Source: Syntrophorhabdaceae bacterium | GTDB lineage: Bacteria > Desulfobacterota > Syntrophorhabdia > Syntrophorhabdales > Syntrophorhabdaceae | Length of the DNA stretch: 9,311 nucleotides | Assembly: GCA_026416315.1 (NCBI GenBank) | Contig: JAOAFK010000036.1 | Location: forward strand, 1-9,311 | Direction: 5' to 3' | Part shown: positions 7,457 to 9,311 of the stretch, one piece after another | How the letters are laid out: the number at the start of each line of letters is the position of its first letter | Position numbering within the stretch: position 1 is the first letter of the stretch | Notes under the pieces: model-generated | Databases searched by the model: none | What the model was told of the DNA's origin: nothing | The model's input: the letters and a program-made list of their open reading frames with translations, nothing else | Program-made: the position numbers and the translations under genes

Positions 7457-7490
7457 CAACAAAATAAAATTTATGACAGTAAATTAGACT

Positions 7491-8120
7491 TTAAAAATCT
7501 CTATATAATCCTTTCATGGATTGGAGGTGGCATGTCTCATTACTGAAGATCAGGGAAAATCGATTGTTTGTTTTTTCCAATAAGGTGATGGATGCTGGAT
7601 CAAACTTCATTGCCCAGAAAAATTCATTCCCCATATCAAGAAGAAACAAGACCATAATCTTACATATTGCCCTGTGGGTCACAATAAGGATGTTATCATC
7701 TTTCTCTGAAAAAATTTTTTCAAGCCCTTTTGCTATCCTTTCTCTTACCATTTCAAGTGTCTCTCCGCCTTTAATGGAGAGTTTTTCAGGGGATTTAACC
7801 CAGATGGAAAAATCTTCAGGATAGTTATTCTCCACCTCTTTTAATGTAAGCCCTTCCCAGATACCAAAATTTATATCTGTAAATTCTTCTATTGTTTCGA
7901 TACCTCTATTTATTTGTATGCCCACTGCCTTGGCAGTCTGCAATGCCCTTAAAAGTGGACTTGAAAATATCCGTTCAATCCCTCTGTCTTTAAAATATAT
8001 GGCCGCCAGCTCTGCCTGTTTTATCCCTATTTGATTTAAAGGCATATCATTTCTGCCTCTAAATATCTCTTCCTTATTCCAGTGGGTCTCGCCATGTCTT
8101 AATATATAGATCCTTTTCAT
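7491..8120 (-). CDS. Histidine phosphatase family protein (phosphoglycerate mutase/CobC-like)
   Basis: A 209-residue enzyme of the histidine phosphatase superfamily. Counting from the ATG at 8120, the phospho-accepting RHGET is at 8-12, SSPLLRALQTA (with Arg58) at 53-63, the acid/base glutamate region EEF at 78-80, and the second catalytic His at 149 (VTHRA). The C-terminal NETCHL resembles CobC-type members. Substrates in the family include alpha-ribazole phosphate, phosphoglycerate and other phosphomonoesters; nothing nearby (no cobalamin genes) decides between them. An open frame continues four codons upstream to a TTG at 8132, but the ATG is preferred: it gives the standard MKxIYxLRHGET opening and has GGTG about 8 nt upstream, while the TTG has none. 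It is on the same strand as the kinase operon but 135 nt upstream with its own gap, so co-transcription is uncertain. It is divergent from the acyl-CoA synthetase gene. Confidence 0.88.
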   Translation of the reverse strand: MKRIYILRHGETHWNKEEIFRGRNDMPLNQIGIKQAELAAIYFKDRGIERIFSSPLLRALQTAKAVGIQINRGIETIEEFTDINFGIWEGLTLKEVENNYPEDFSIWVKSPEKLSIKGGETLEMVRERIAKGLEKIFSEKDDNILIVTHRAICKIMVLFLLDMGNEFFWAMKFDPASITLLEKTNNRFSLIFSNETCHLQSMKGLYRDF

Positions 8121-8130
8121 TTGTAGCACC

Positions 8131-8146
8131 AAAAAAAGCTTTTTTT
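8131..8146. repeat. Perfect 16-bp palindrome A7-GC-T7
   Basis: AAAAAAAGCTTTTTTT reads the same on both strands. It lies just upstream of the histidine-phosphatase start, in the 132-nt gap between that gene and the divergent acyl-CoA synthetase gene. Such A-tract/T-tract DNA can bend or influence promoters. On the minus strand it would fall in the phosphatase leader next to the ribosome site. No protein or function can be assigned, and it may be a by-product of A/T-rich sequence. Confidence 0.3.
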
Positions 8147-8193
8147 GATATTATTCATACCATAAGAAACAAAATAAAATCCATAACGGATTG

Positions 8194-8241
8194 TTGTTTT
8201 CTCATGTCCTTCCATGTATACTTTATCTTTTTAATGGAGGT
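8194..8241 (+). promoter_or_regulatory. Candidate promoter and ribosome site for the acyl-CoA synthetase gene
   Basis: TTGTTT (8194-8199), a 17-nt spacer and TATACT (8217-8222) form a plausible sigma-70-type promoter with a good -10 and a poor -35. A strong Shine-Dalgarno GGAGGT follows at 8236-8241, 11 nt before the ATG at 8253, a little farther than usual. The predicted leader would be short, about 20-25 nt. Confidence 0.35.
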
Positions 8242-8252
8242 AAAAAGACAAT

Positions 8253-9311
8253 ATGCATACCTTTTTTTATCCAAAAAGTATCTTGGTTTTCGGTGTATCA
8301 GAATCTCCTAAGAATTTGGGCAAGGTAATAATAGAAAATCTTCATAATTTTAATTTTAAAGGGGAGTTTTATGCTGTTGGTCCTTCTGGTGGATATATAA
8401 AGAAAAAAAAGATTTATACCAGCATAGATGAGATTGATGGTGCTTGTGAGCTGGCTATCATCCTTGTTCCTGCAATTCAGGTACCTTCAATCCTTGAAGA
8501 CTGCGGGAAAAAGGGGATAAAACACGTGATCATTGAATCAGGTGGCTTTTCTGAATTTTCAGAGGATAGAGAGGAGCTTGAAAAGAGGATAAAAAACATT
8601 GCGTCAACATATAATATAAAGGTAATAGGGCCTAACTGCTTTGGTGTTATAAACCTTGAAAAAGGGGTCGTCCTGCCTTTTTTTATCTTAAGCCCCGATT
8701 ATATGAAATCAGGGAAGGTCTCCATTATATCCCAAAGCGGCGGGGTCTTCTATGATACTTGTATGATTAGTTCTTGTGAAAATATCGGTTTATGTAAAGT
8801 TATAAGCATAGGCAACAAACTCCTCGTTGATGAAAATAGATGCCTTGAATACCTCATAAATGATAAGGATACAGAGGTTATTGGTCTATATTTAGAGCAC
8901 TTTTCTGATGGAAGGTCATTTATGAACATTGCAGCCTCCACAGAAAAACCTATAGTGCTTTTAAAGGCCAACAGAACAAAATCAAGTAGAGAGATAGCAA
9001 AATTTCACACTTCCGCCATTGCTGGCGATGATGAAGTGGCATCTGCTGCCATGACACAGGTGGGTGTTATAGTTGTTGGTTCATTTCAGGATTTTATAGA
9101 CGCTATAAAGGCATTAACCCTAATGCCCATGAAAGGTAAAAAGATAGGTGTTATATCCCGTTCTGGTGGACATAGTGTGCTTGCTGCAGATGCCGTAGAA
9201 AAATATGGTTTTGAACTTGCCACATATTCTCATGATTTTTTTTCTCACATTAAAGAGAAGAAACTAAATGCTATAACGGCGACGAATACCCTTGATATAG
9301 GTGACGTATAC
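8253..9311 (+). CDS. ADP-forming acyl-CoA synthetase / CoA-binding protein, N-terminal part (runs off the window)
   Basis: An open frame of 353 codons reaches the window end without a stop, so the 3' part is missing. Residues about 6-133 form the CoA-binding Rossmann domain, opening with FYPKSILVFGVSESPKNLGK and closing with GPNCFGVIN (126-134). A succinyl-CoA-ligase-type domain follows with ISQSGG (159-164), YLE (213-215) and the phospho-histidine segment FHTSAIAG (251-258, His252). A third domain starts with KKIGVISRSGG (296-306). This order is that of ADP-forming acetyl/acyl-CoA synthetases, which make ATP from acyl-CoA, ADP and phosphate, and of the related lysine acetyltransferases of Pat type. 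Single-chain members are about 700 residues long with an ATP-grasp domain at one end; none is seen yet and it would lie beyond the window. The retained His252 favours a synthetase activity. The ATG at 8253 is supported by GGAGGT at 8236-8241 and by the family's usual N-terminus. Confidence 0.88.
   Translation, partial: MHTFFYPKSILVFGVSESPKNLGKVIIENLHNFNFKGEFYAVGPSGGYIKKKKIYTSIDEIDGACELAIILVPAIQVPSILEDCGKKGIKHVIIESGGFSEFSEDREELEKRIKNIASTYNIKVIGPNCFGVINLEKGVVLPFFILSPDYMKSGKVSIISQSGGVFYDTCMISSCENIGLCKVISIGNKLLVDENRCLEYLINDKDTEVIGLYLEHFSDGRSFMNIAASTEKPIVLLKANRTKSSREIAKFHTSAIAGDDEVASAAMTQVGVIVVGSFQDFIDAIKALTLMPMKGKKIGVISRSGGHSVLAADAVEKYGFELATYSHDFFSHIKEKKLNAITATNTLDIGDVY

Noticed and set aside
7460..7485. 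AATTTA-N6-TAAATT hairpin followed on the minus strand by a T-rich stretch, considered as a terminator of the phosphatase gene.
   Set aside because: The stem is six A/T pairs only, too weak to call; such repeats are expected by chance in this A/T-rich gap.
8750..8971. Minus-strand 73-codon frame opposite the acyl-CoA synthetase gene.
   Set aside because: The plus strand encodes conserved synthetase motifs here, and the opposite frame shows no motif or ribosome site.

Overview
The window carries seven protein-coding genes in a compact, roughly 40% G+C stretch, rich in ATA (Ile) and AGA/AGG (Arg) codons. The gene content points to a strict anaerobe with ferredoxin-, NAD(P)H- and possibly H2-based redox metabolism: a fused NfnAB-type transhydrogenase, a soluble kinase built on an [FeFe]-hydrogenase-like domain, and an ADP-forming acyl-CoA synthetase-like protein. 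A Desulfobacterota- or Nitrospirota-like bacterium would fit, but this is inferred from protein style only and no marker gene is present.

Layout. Positions 75-986 (+) encode an AEC-family permease. It converges on the rest of the window at a strong bidirectional terminator (991-1019). A minus-strand cluster follows. In transcription order it is: sensory [FeFe]-hydrogenase-like histidine kinase (7355-5292), single-domain response regulator (5243-4839), REC-PAS-histidine kinase (4799-3309) and a fused NfnA-NfnB protein (3285-1027). The gaps are 48, 39 and 23 nt, so these four genes look like one operon. A TTGACA-containing promoter candidate lies about 70-100 nt before the first gene. Further upstream on the same strand is a histidine-phosphatase gene (8120-7491). 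Divergent from it, on the plus strand, is a CoA-binding/acyl-CoA synthetase gene that starts at 8253 and runs off the window end.

How the genes may work together (inference). The iron-sulfur-rich kinase would read H2 or the ferredoxin redox state and start a phosphorelay through the lone receiver and/or the receiver at the N-terminus of the second kinase. The operon ends with the enzyme that balances reduced ferredoxin, NADH and NADPH. No DNA-binding output domain is encoded here, so the final target of the relay is either elsewhere in the genome or a protein. The sensor keeps four cysteines at the H-cluster positions, but the motifs are altered: the proton-relay Cys is replaced by Phe, the L2 Lys by Gln, and the L3 Cys pair is spaced CxxC. 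It may therefore be a redox or iron-sulfur sensor rather than a catalytic hydrogenase.

There is no gene-free stretch over 300 bases. I saw no rRNA, tRNA, CRISPR array, insertion sequence or phage gene.
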